A stretch of DNA of 64,000 bases, taken from Inia geoffrensis. Its lineage: Eukaryota > Chordata > Mammalia > Artiodactyla > Iniidae. Numbering within the stretch: position 1 is the first letter of the stretch; each line of letters begins with the position of its first letter. Under the pieces are notes generated by a model. The model saw only the letters and a program-made list of their open reading frames with translations. It was not told the DNA's origin and ran no database searches. Made by a program: the position numbers and the translations under genes. Positions 1-12,000 of the stretch are shown here, one piece after another. Where the stretch lies: positions 39,094,408-39,158,407 of the forward strand of contig CM070904.1 in NCBI GenBank assembly GCA_036417435.1, in the 5' to 3' direction.

Positions 1-930
1 AGTATTAGTGTGAATATATGTCTGGACTGTCTGTTATGTTTCATTGATCTATTTGTCCTTATGCCAGTACTGTACTGTCTTAATTGCTGTAGCAAAGTAA
101 ATCTTAAAATCAGGTAGTATACTTTTCATCAAAAATTATTTTAGCTCTTCTAGGGTCTTTGGATTTTTTTTTTTTTTTTTTGTGGTACGCGAGCCTCTCA
201 CTGTTGTGGCCTCTTCCGTTGTGGAGCACAGGCTCCGCGGCCATGGCCATGGCTCACGGGCCCAGCCGCTCCACGGCATGTGGGATCTTCCTGGACTGGG
301 GCATGAACCCATGTCCCCTGCATCGGCAGGCGGACTCTCAACCACTGCGCCGCCAGGGAAGCCCAGGATCTTTGGATTTTCATGTTAGTTTTAGAATCAG
401 CTTGGCAGTTTTTACAAAATGCCTGCTGGGATTTTGATTAGGATTGTGTTGAAGTTATAGATCAATTTGGGAGAATCGACATCTTAATGGTGGTGTGTTT
501 TCCAGTCCATGTACATGAAGTATCTCTGTTTAGGCCTTTACTATCTTTTAGTAATGCTTTGAGGTATTTTAGGTAGAGTTCTTGCTCATCTTTCATTGAG
601 TCTTTTCCCTAGACATTTGATTTTTTTTTGATGTTATAAGAGTGGTATTTAAAAAAAATTAATTTCCCAAACGTTTGCTCAGTATATGTATATAAAAATG
701 CACATGATTTTTGTATACTGAGCTTGAATTCCACAACTTTATAAACTCAGTTAGTTTTGGTACTTTGTAGATTCCTTTGGATATGTTATGTACATAATCA
801 TGCCATCTGTGAATGCAGACAGCTTTCTTTCTAGTCTGTGTGCTTAATTCTTTTTATTGTCTAATTAGGGCCATCAGAAGTTATTTTTGATGAATTACTA
901 GATTAATTCTGAACTAGAGTTATCCTTTCT
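1..930 (-). mobile_element. Old L1 fragment, antisense, with one SINE inserted
   Basis: The + strand matches the reverse complement of L1 ORF2 (reverse transcriptase part); compare the same passage in the younger L1 at 9380-9700. The fragment runs off the left edge of the window. The right limit is approximate. A CHR SINE interrupts it at 165-364. Confidence 0.75.
165..364 (-). mobile_element. CHR SINE, short form
   Basis: This is the reverse complement of the tRNA-derived CHR unit: T-run, GTGGTACGCGAGCC, then the tRNA-like head ending GCCAGGGAAGCCC. Duplicated target CTTTGGATTTT is at about 157-168 and 370-380. Confidence 0.93.
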
Positions 931-1194
931 GGTTCTAGTAGTAAATATACACCATACTGGAATTTGGTGTCAAGTGACTGTATCATAATGGAATTGAAGG
1001 AGGGAGGTTGGAGTATTGTTTTTCAGTTAAGCTAAATTATCTTAAAAAGTTTGTTTTGGATACAGAACCTGCACACCCTCTATATTGAATACAACCAAAT
1101 CCACCTTGAGATAGCCATTCAGTAAGGTTGACAGTTGTACCTAGAATGCAGGATTAGGGTCAGATAATGTTTCTTGTATCATTTTAAGGGGATA

Positions 1195-1632
1195 TTTCAT
1201 AATGCCATTTGCAGCAACATGGATGGACCTAGAGATTATCATACTAATTGAAGTAAGTCAGAAAGAAAAAGACAGATACCATATGGTATCACTTATATGT
1301 GGAATCTAAAATATGACACAAATGAACTTACCTATGAAACAGAAACAGACTCATAGACATATAGAGAAGAGACTTGTGGTTGCCAAGGGGGAGGGGAGGA
1401 CTGGGAGTTTGGGACTAGCAGATGTGTAAACTATTATATATAGAATGATAAACAGCAAGGTCCTATTGTATAGCACAGGGAACTATATTTAATATTCTGT
1501 AATAAACCATAATGGAAAAGAATATGAAAAAGAATATGTATTGTATAACTGAATCACTTTGCTGTACGTCAGAAACTAGCATAACATTGTAAATTGACTA
1601 TATTTCAATTAAAAATATGGCAAAAAAAAAAT
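1195..1632 (+). mobile_element. L1 3' end, sense orientation
   Basis: L1 3' terminal sequence reads on the + strand (GCAACATGGATGGACC, ATATGTGGAATCTAAAA, GAATCACTTTGCTGTAC) and ends in an A-rich tail at about 1621-1632. It is 5'-truncated and has no intact coding. Confidence 0.8.
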
Positions 1633-1639
1633 TTCAGGT

Positions 1640-2911
1640 TTTCTGCAAGCTTGAAAAGGGGACTTATCTCTCATTTTCCGGACTTCTCCCCCCCCCCACC
1701 TTAGTTTTAGCTTTCACTGCTTTATTGTGGGCATTCTTCCTAGCAAACCAAGCTCTTATGTATGTCATTTATTACTTAACTGCAGTTTGAGACTTTTGGT
1801 ACAGGCCATATATATCTTAACACAGATTAACCTCACTTTAAAGAAACCCAATGTATAAAAATCATAGTTTTTGATATGTATCATACATGGTGATTATTCT
1901 CCTAATAAAAAGATTCAGAATTATAAGTACCTTGCCAGGAACACATAAAACTTAGGTACAGTCTGAAAAACACTTTAAAAAAATTCAGTAATGCAGAGAA
2001 TCATTCCTTACATTTTTCCTGTCTAGTTTGGGGCTATCTGTGTTTGGAAGTTGCTGAGTTGGTATTTCTGCCTTGTAGTGGCGGTGCTATGCTGTAATGA
2101 CTATCTGTAGTATCTCTCCAGTGGAAAGAATAGCTATGGGAGACTAGAGGACTTGTGGCAAAAATCCTTTTTTATGGTTATGTTGTGTAAGTAAGAGGGC
2201 TGTTTGGAACTTTTAATTAAAATATTTTCCAATGAAGAAGTTGCTGTTTAATTGAAAATATTTGAATGCCAAAGCTTGATAAAGAAGCTTGCAGAACCTG
2301 TTAAGCAAATAAGTACTACAGATCTCATGTGACTTAAATTGATTTTACAAATTTGCTTTTCTTTTTCTGAAGCAATTTCTGATATCCAGTAATTCTGTGT
2401 ACCACGTAGTGATGTTATTAGATTTGAGATCTTTATAATAAAAATATTTTATTGTCATGTATTTTTTTATAATTTTTAAAATTTATGAAATTTAACTATT
2501 TTCAGTTAAAAGCTACTCACAGATTCTGCTGTTGGTAGAGAAGGTGTTGGGGTTTTTTTGGTCTGTGAAGAGGCATGGGATTTACTGTATATTCATGATT
2601 TTATATAGAGACTCATATTACAAAAATTACTTGAAAATTACAATTTTGTAAGTCACTTGATAGTTAATATTCTAGGGGAATTTTCTTCTAAAGGAACACT
2701 GTGATAAATAGTTTATAAAATAATTTCCTCTTTGTTTATTCACTTACATATTTTTCCTTTTCCTTTTATTATGGGGAGGATAAATATAGGATCGAACTTT
2801 TAGATTAATGGGCAGAAAAATGGAAAAAAAATCTGTGGTTAAGAAACCTAATGGTAAGTATTGAATACCATAAAGTAGATGTTTTTCCTTTTTTTTTTTG
2901 GTCAAATACAG
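1640..2911 (+). other. Intron sequence upstream of W1, unassigned
   Basis: AT-rich with no recognised gene or strong repeat. It contains a consensus donor GTAAGT at 2854, 58 nt before W1, discussed under findings. Confidence 0.6.
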
Positions 2912-3044
2912 GGTGTATTTACTTCCAGCACATGGGAAGAGAAATCAGATGAGATTTCATTTGCTGATTTCAAGTTCTCAATCACTCATCATTATCTTGT
3001 ACAAGAATCCCCTGATAAAGAAGGAAAGGATGAAGTATTAGAAG
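2912..3044 (+). CDS. RAB3GAP1: RAB3GAP1 exon W1 (about residues 51-95)
   Basis: The acceptor is a T-rich tract ending ACAG at 2911 and the donor is GTAAGT at 3045. The exon starts in phase 0 with Gly-Val-Phe-Thr-Ser and ends after the first base of an Asp codon. It encodes the N-terminal segment with [20 protein letters not shown], nearly identical to human. No upstream exon was found in 1-2911, so the preceding intron is at least 2.9 kb. Confidence 0.97.
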
Positions 3045-6000
3045 GTAAGTTTGTACTACATATTTTTAAACTCTTGTAAGAGTGATTATAATTTTGAATT
3101 ATGAATTTAGTTCTCTTAATTAAGTAGTATCCTCTGGAGATATTTTACGTATGCAGAGTCGTTTCACCACATCTGAAATAGAGTATGATCTTCGCAGAGG
3201 AAAAATTGCAGCATCATTTATTTTAAAATTAATTAAATCAGCACATATTTATTGAATGCCTGAGATGTGCTTGGTACTCTGCTAAGCCCAACTGAAAAAA
3301 ATTTACATTCCAGTAGGGGAGATAAGGTCTATAAGTAAGTAACAATAATAAGAGGTAAAAAGTGGTAAGTGCCATCCCAAAGCACAAAGTCTTACTGGAG
3401 TTCAGAATAGGAAAGATCACTTTTAGTCCAGAGAGATTAGAGAAGATGTTATAGAGAATTAAGTAACTAAGCTGGGCTTTGAAGAATTTTTAAAAAGTTA
3501 TTGATTAGTCTGTGTCATGTTTTGGATATACCCCAGACTTCAGAGTCAGATCAAGTGGATTAAAATTCTGGTTTTTCTACTTACTAGTTACTTGACCTTT
3601 CTAAATTTGACTGATCTCATTTGTAAAATGGAGTAATACTACCTGGAGGGTTAATGGGAGGATTTAATAAGATACTGTACATAAGTACCTGTCTCATGGT
3701 TACTGATGTTTACCAGGCTCTTGTATAAGCATTGCAATTAGTATTCAAGTTAGCAAACATCATTTGCAGCTTAATAAAGAATTTTGAGAGTTTGTTTCTT
3801 CCCCAAAAAGGCATATATTTTATTTGCTAGGCATAATTTACAAACTTGGAAAGGCAACTTGATTTTATATTATCAATCATTTTAAGAGAAAGATCCATTT
3901 TAAGAGAGTTTTTTTTTTTTTTTTTTTTTTTTGCGGTACGTGGGCCTCTCACTGTTGTGGCTTCTCCTGTTGCGGAGCACAGGCTCCGGATGCGCAGGCT
4001 CAGTGGCCGTGGCTCACGGGCCCAGCCACTCCGCGGCATGTGGGATCTTCCCGGACCGGGGCACGAAGCTGTGTCCCCTGCATCGGCAGGCGGACTCTCA
4101 ACCACTGCGCCACCAGGGAAGCCCCTAGAATCAGTGTTTCTGAGATGAATAGATGAAGGAGACTGTGGTATGATGAGAGAAGGTGAATGGATTTAAGGTA
4201 GTTAAGGCATTATTGCTGCATGTGTGTATGTATTGGGCAGTTTTAATTTGGTCGTGATTGAAGCTGTAACTAATGGTAGAAGTTACAAGCAAACCATCAG
4301 CTCAATTAATTTGGAGATACACGTTTAAAACGGTTATCAGAGGTCAGAAGATTTGAACACCGGTCTTTTATTTATTGGAGTTGCTTATTGTTTTAATTAG
4401 AGCATCAAGTCATTAGTGTTCTCCTATTCTTTTTTCAAGTTAACAAAATACAAATTTGCTCAGCAAGTATAGCTATACAGCAAAAGGAAATTGTTTTTTT
4501 TTTTTTTGGCTGCACAGCGTGGCATGGGGGATCTTCCCCGACCAGGGATCGAACCTGCGCCCCCCACAGTGGAAGTGCGGAGTCCTAACCACTGGACCTC
4601 CAGGGAGGTTCCAGGAAATATTTTTATAAACATTATTCTTTATGCTTTGAATTTATTATGCATTTACGAGTGTAAGTAATGATCATTGATGTTAGTATCT
4701 TATTATGGATCGTAATGCAAGTACTTACAGATATATGGGTTATAAAGGAGAAGCTGCGTACTGGTTTTACAAGAATATTTAAGACGGCCAGGGGTGAGCA
4801 AAGGCTAGCCATGGGAGGTGGTATAGAGTTGACAGACTTCTAAGTATAATTTTGAAGAAAAATAAAGACAAAGGGCAGGCTAAGAAGAACAAATAAAACA
4901 AGCTTTTCTAGTAAGGAATGAGAAATTGTTTGAATCATGATTTAGAAGAATGGAAAATATGATAAACATGGGAATGATATATATATATCAATATATATTT
5001 TTTTATGGACTGGCTTTTTTTTTTTTTTTTTTTTTAAAGGGAGAGAGCAAGAGAGACACTGGTCTTCCTCCAAAGCTTAGTTAGCCTTAGATATAGATTG
5101 TTAAGCAGTCGCAAAACTACATGGACTAGCAAGACATGTCATAGAATGATTTCTTTAAATCATAAGATAAAATTCTGCCTTAGAATGAACATACTCACTT
5201 TTTAATTATCAAATATTTCTGTAGATGTTATTCCACAATCTATGCAAGATTTGCTGTGTATGAATAATGACTTTCCTCCCAGAGCACATTGCCTGGTAAG
5301 ATGGTAAGTATACATTTTACTCAGATAACTTTTAGTATGTATGTCAGGAAGGCCCCATGACTGACTCCAGGTTTGATGATTTTCTGGGAGTTCCCACTGG
5401 GCTCAGCATGTAGTTGCTCTTATTGCTAGGATTTCTTAGAGTGACAGCATGCAAAGCAAAATCAGCACAGGGAAAAGGTGCCTTAGGCAAAGTTTGGAGG
5501 AAGTGCAAGTGTTTAAGAGTCCTTTCCTAATGGAGTCACAGAGGACATATTCACTTCCTTTAGCAACAAGTTGTGACAACACATATAAAACGTTTTCTAC
5601 CAGCGAAGCTTATTAAAGCCTTAGCTCTCAGGTTTTTAATTAGGGGCTGGTCACGTAGGCACCTTCTGACAATTACATAACAAACTTTAAGACTCCTAAA
5701 AGGAAAGCAGGTGTTCAGCATAAACCACTTTGTACAAACAGTTTAGGCACAATAAATCTTATCAGTTAGGGAAAATGGTGAGACCCCTCCGCAAATCCAG
5801 GTTCCCAGGTACCAGCCAACGGGCAGCCTTAGAAGTAGGCCTTTCTGAGGATAGCAGTCATAGTCCTGCTGTTAAATCCTTTCTGAACAGTATGTGTCAT
5901 AATCTAGGTTGTACCTAACTATAATTCTGATGACTAGCATAGAACGCTTAAATATCATAGGAAACATAATATATATTGCTGAAAATTGAATTGACATAAA

Positions 6001-9000
6001 ATGTTGATCTCAAACAGTTATGTGATAACATCAGAACTGTCTTACGTCTATTAAACATTCTAAAGGTCTTTTAATCTTTTTTCAATTATTCTCAGCATCT
6101 CTTTATTTTGGAGAGGTTGGTGTTAAAACATACTACCATCAAAATGGCCCAAGTATGAGTATATGGTCAAGGAAGGAGACCTAGTTGAAGGAAATTTATA
6201 AACTGGTTTTAAATTATTCTGTTGGTGTGAGGTGGTCTTTTGATTTTTTTTTATTAAAGAATTTCTAAGGAAAGGGAAAATGACAATATCTGTGTTTGTT
6301 TCTTTTTCCTTCATTCCATTGTGATTACCATATCAAGTAGATTATGTAGCACTAAAAAGAAGAAAACTATTTACAAGTGTAATAAACTGGTTAATGTTTC
6401 ATAAATAGTCCTGTTATTTTAATCTGATCTTTTAAAAACTGTGAACTTAACTACAAAAGGAATTTAATGAATAAATTACCCATTTAATTTAATCCATCTA
6501 GATTCTTTGATCTTTTAAAATGTGAATACATACATTTAACATGACAAAATATGTCAGAAGGCAGCTTGTATCATAGAGCATGCATTTATGTGCATTCATT
6601 CATTCAGCATTAATTGACCATCTACTGTTTGGTCAGACACTGAATTAGACAATCTAATGTTTAATTTCTAGCTCAAGTACTTATTATCTCAGCAACTTTG
6701 GGCAAGTTATTTAATTTCTCTGATTTGGTTTCTGCATTGGTAAAGTAAGAATAATAAATAATACGTGCCTTTGAGAGTAATTGTGAGGATTTAATAAGAT
6801 AATAACACATAGTACATATATCAAAATCTCACTACTGTAATATAATTTCCGTTCAGCTTTTTAATATATATTTCAAAAAAGTGTATTTGACAAGTAGTCG
6901 ATAGTTAAATATGCATTGAATAAATACATGAAACCTTTCTATGTATGAAATTAATAAATCACTTGTTAGTGATTTCTTTATGTATTAACGAAAGTCACTT
7001 GTTAGTAGTTTTTTTTTTAATAAATTTATTTGTTTTATTTATTTATTTTTGGCTGCGTTGCGTCTTCGTTGCTGCATGCGGCCTTTCTCTAGTTGCGGCG
7101 AGCGGGGGCTACTCTTTATTGCAGAGGACAGGCTTCTAATTGTGGTGGCCTCTCGTTGCAGAGCACGGGCTATAGGTGCGTGGGCTCAGTAGTTGTGGCT
7201 TGCGGGCTCTAGAGCGCAGGCTCGGTAGTTGTGGCGCATGGGCTTAGTTGCTTTGCACCACGTGGGATCTTCCTAGACCAGGGCTTGAACCTGTGTCCGC
7301 TGCATTGGTAGGTGGATTCTTTCTTTATTTTTTTTTTTGCGGTGTGCGGGCCTCTCACTGTTGTGGCCTCGCCTGTTGCGGAGCACAGGCTCAGCGGCCA
7401 TGGCTCACGGGCCTAGCTGCTCCGCGGCATGTGGAATCTTCCCGGACCGGGGCACAAACCCGTGTCCCCTGCATCGGCAGACGGACTCTCAACCACTGCG
7501 CCACCAGGGAAGCCCTGGTAGGTGGGTTCTTAACCACAGCACCACCAGGGAGCTCCCAGTAGTTTTTTTTTTAATATTCCCATTTGCTTTTTAAAAATTT
7601 TATCTTTAAAATTATCATAAAATAAATTGACCTTTTTCTGTTTTTGGTGAACAGTTCACTGAACTTTAACACATGTATAGGGTTTTTTTTTTTTCTTAAC
7701 ATCTTTATTGGAGTATAATTGCTTTACAATGGTGTGTTAGTTTCTGCTTTATAACAAAGTGAATCAGTTATACATATACATATGTTCCCATATCTCTTCC
7801 CTCTTGCATCTCCCTCCCTCCCGCCCTCCTTATCCGACCCTGCCAGGCGGTCACAAAGCACAAGCTGATCTCCCCGTGCTATGCGGCTGCTTCCCACTAG
7901 CTAGCTATTTTACGTTTGGTAGTGTATATATGTCCATGCCACTCTCTCAGGTTGTCACAGCTTGACCTTCCGCCTCCCCATATCCTGAAGTCCATTCTCT
8001 AGTAAGTCTGTGTCTTTATTCCCATCTTACCCGTAGGTTCTTCATGACCTTTTTTTTTTTCCCCTTAGATTCCATGTATATGTGTTAGCATACGGTATTT
8101 GTTTTTCTCTTTCTGATCTCACTCTGTATGAGAGACTCTAGGTCCATCCACCTCGCTACAAATAACTCAATTCATTTCTTTTTATGGCTGAGTAATATTC
8201 CATTGTATATATGTGCCACAACTTCTTTATCCATTCATATGTCGATGGACACTTAGGTTGCTTCCATGTCCTGGCTATTGTAAATAGAGCTGCAACGAAC
8301 ATTTTGGTACATGACTTTTTTTTTTTTTGCGGTACGCAGGCCTCTCACTGTTGTGGCCTCTTCCGTTGCGGAGCACAGGCTCCGGACACGCAGGCACAGC
8401 GGTGATGGTCCACGGGCGAAGCCGCTCCGCGGCATGTGGGATCCTCCTGGAATGGGGCACAAACCCGTGTCCCCTGCATCAGCAGGTGGACTCTCAACCA
8501 CTGCGCCACCAGGGAAGCCCACGTGACTCTTTTTGAATTATGGTCTTCTCAGGGTATATGCCCAGTAGTGGGATTGCTGGGTTGTATGGTAGTTCTATTT
8601 GTAGTTTTTTAAGGAACCTCCATACTCTTCTCCATAGTGGCTGTATCAATTTACATTTCTACTAACAGTGCAAGAGTGTTCCCTTTTCTCCAGACACTCT
8701 CCAGCATTTATTGTTTCTAGATTTTTTGATGATGGCCATTCTGACCGGTGTGAGATGATATCTCATTGTAGTTTTGATTTGCATTTCTCTAATGATTAAT
8801 GATGTTGAGCATTCTTTCATGTGTTTGTTGGCAATCTGTATATCTTCATTGGAGAAATGTCTATTTAGGTCTTCTGCCCATTTTTGGATTGGGTTGTTTG
8901 TTTTTTTGTTATTGAGCTTCATGAGCTGCTTGTAAATTTGGAGATTAATCCTTTGTCAGTTGCTTCATTTGCAAATATTTTCTCCCATTCTGAGGGTTGT

Positions 9001-12000
9001 CTTTTGGTCTTGTTTATGGTTTCCTTTGCTGTGCAAAAGCTTTGAAGTTTCATCAGGTCCCATTTGTTTATTTTTGTTTTTATTTCCATTTCTCTAGGAG
9101 GTGGATCAAAAAGATTCTTGCTGTGATTTATGTCATAGATTGTTCTGCCTATGTTTTCCTCTTAGAGTTTGATAGTGTCTGGCCTTACATTTAGGTGTTC
9201 AATCCATTTTGAGTTTATTTTTGTGTATGGTGTTAGGGAGTGTTCTAATTTCATACCTCTACATGTACCTGTGCAGTTTTCCCAGCACCACTTATTGAAG
9301 AGGCTGTCTTTTCTCCACTGTATATTCTTGCCTCCTTTATCAAAGGTAAGGTGACCATATGTGCGTGGGTTTATCTCTGGGCTTTGTGTTGTGTTTCATT
9401 GGTTTATATTTCTGTCTTTGTGCCAGTACCATACTGTCTTGATTACTGTAGCTTGGTGGTATAGTCTGAAGTCAGGGAGCCTGATTCCTCCAGCTCCATT
9501 TTTCGTTCTCAAGATTGCTTTGGCTATTCGGGGGTCTTTTGTGTTTCCATACAGTTTGTGAAATTTTTTGTTCTATTTCTGTGAAAAAATGCCAGTGGTT
9601 GTTTGATAGGGATTGCATTGAATCTGTGGATTGCTTTGGGTAGTACAGTCATTTTCACAATGTTGATTCTTCCAATCCAAGAACATGGTATATCTCTTCA
9701 TCTGTTTGTATCACCTTTAATTTCTTTCATCAGTGTCTTATAATTTTCTGCATACAAGTCTTTTGTCTCCTTAGGTAGGATTATTCCTAGATATTTTATT
9801 CTTCTTGTTGCAATGGTAAATGGGAGTGTTTTCTTGATTTCACTTTCAGATTTTTCATCATTAGTATATCTCTGTGCACTAATTTTGTGTCCTGCTACTT
9901 TTCCAGATTCATTGATTAGCTCTAGTAGTTTTATGGTAGCATCTTTAGGATTCTCTGTGTATAGTATCACGTCATCTGCAAACAATGACAGCTTTAGTTC
10001 TTCTTTTCCAATTTGGATTCCTTTTATTTCTTCTTTTTCTCTGATTGCTGTGGCTAAAAGTACCAAAGTTATGTTGAATAATAGTGGTGAGAGTGGGCAA
10101 ACTTGTCTTGTTCTTGATCTTAGTGGAAATGCTTTCAGTTTTTCATCATTGAGGACGATGTTGCCTGTGGGTTTGTCATATATGGCCTTTACTATGTTGA
10201 GGAAAGTTCCCTCTCTGCCTACATTCTGCAGGGTTTTTATCATAAATGGGTGTTGAATTTTGTCGAAAGCTTTTTCTGTATCGAGAGGATCGTATGGTTT
10301 TTCTCCTTCAATTTGTTACTATGGTGTATCATGTTATTGATTTGCATATACTGAAGAATCCTTGCATTCCTGGAATAAACCCCACTTGATCATGGTGTAT
10401 GATCCTTTTAATGTGCTGTTGGATTCTGTTTGCTAGTATTTTGTTGAGGATTTTTGCATCTATGTTCATCAGTGATATTGGCCTGTAGTTTTCTCTCTTT
10501 GTGACATCCTTGTCTGGTTTTGGTATCAAGGTGATGGTGGCCTCGTAGAATGAATTTGGGAGTGTTCCTCCCTCTGCTGTATTTTGGAAGAGTTTCAGAA
10601 GGATAGGTGTTAGCTCTTCTCTGAATGTTTGATAGAATTTGCCTGTGAAGCCATCTGGTCGTGGGCTTTTGTTTGTTGGAAGATTTTTAATCACAGTTTC
10701 AATTTCAGTGCTTGTGATTGCTCTGTTCATATTTTCTATTTCTTCCTGATTCAGTCTTGGCAGGTTGTGCATTTCTAAGAATTTGTCCATTTCTTCCAGG
10801 TTGTCCATTTTATTGGCATAGAGGTGCTTGTAGTAATCTCTCATGATCCTTTGTATTTCTGCAGTGTCAGTTGTTACTTCTCCTTTTTCATTTCTAATTG
10901 TGTGGATTTGAGTCTTCTCCCTTTTTTTCTTGATGAGTCTGGCTAATGATTTATCAATTTTGTTTATCTTCTCAAAGAACCAGCTTTTCATTTTATTGAT
11001 CTTTGCTATCGTTTCCTTCATTTCTTTTTCATTTATTTCTGATCTGATCTTTATGATTTCTTTCCTTCTGCTAACTTAGGGGGTTTTTTGTTCTTCTTTT
11101 TCTAATAATTGCTTTAGGTGCAAGGTTAGGTTGTTTATTTGAGATGTTTCCTGTTTCTTAAGGTAGGATTGTATTGCTATAAACTTCCCTCTTAGAACAC
11201 TTTTGCTGCATCCCATAGGTCTTGGGTTGTCGTGTTTTCATTGTTATTTGCTTCTAGGTATTTTTTGATTTCCTCTTTGATTTCTTCAGTGATCTCTTGC
11301 TTATTAAGTAGTGTATTGTTTAGCGTCCACGTGTTTGTATTTTTTACAGATCTTTTCCTGTAATTGATATCTAGTCTCATAGTGTTGTGGTCGGAAAAGA
11401 TACTTGATATGATTTCAGTTTTCTTAAATTTACCAAGGCTTGATTTGTGACCCAAGATATGATGTACCCTGGAGAATGTTCCATGAGTGCTTGAGAAAAA
11501 TGTGTATTCTGTTGTTTTTGGATGGAATGGCCTATAAACATCAAGGAAGTCCATGTTGTTTAATGTATCATTTTAAGCTTGTGTTTTCTTATTTATTTTC
11601 ATTTTGGATGATCTGTCCTTCCGGAAAGTGGGGTGTTAAAGTCCCCTACTATGATTGTGTTACTGTCGATTTCCCCTTTTATGGCTATTAGTATTTGCCT
11701 TATGTATTGAGGTGCTCCTATGTTGGGTGCATAAATATTTACAATTGTTATATCTTACTGGATCGATCCTTTGATCATTATGTAATGTCCTTCTTTGTGT
11801 CTTGTAATAGCCTTATTTTAAAGTCTATTTTGTCTGATAGAGAATTGCTACTCCAGCTTTCTTTTGATTTCCATTTGCATGGAATATCTTTTTCCATCCC
11901 CTCACTTTCAGTCTGTATGTGTCCCTAGATCTGAAGTGGGTTTCTTGTAGACAGCATATATACGGGTCTTGTTTTTGTATCCATTCAGCCAGTCTGTGTC

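Noticed and set aside
9813..10256. 147-codon + strand frame
   Set aside because: It is the antisense shadow of the L1 reverse transcriptase region.
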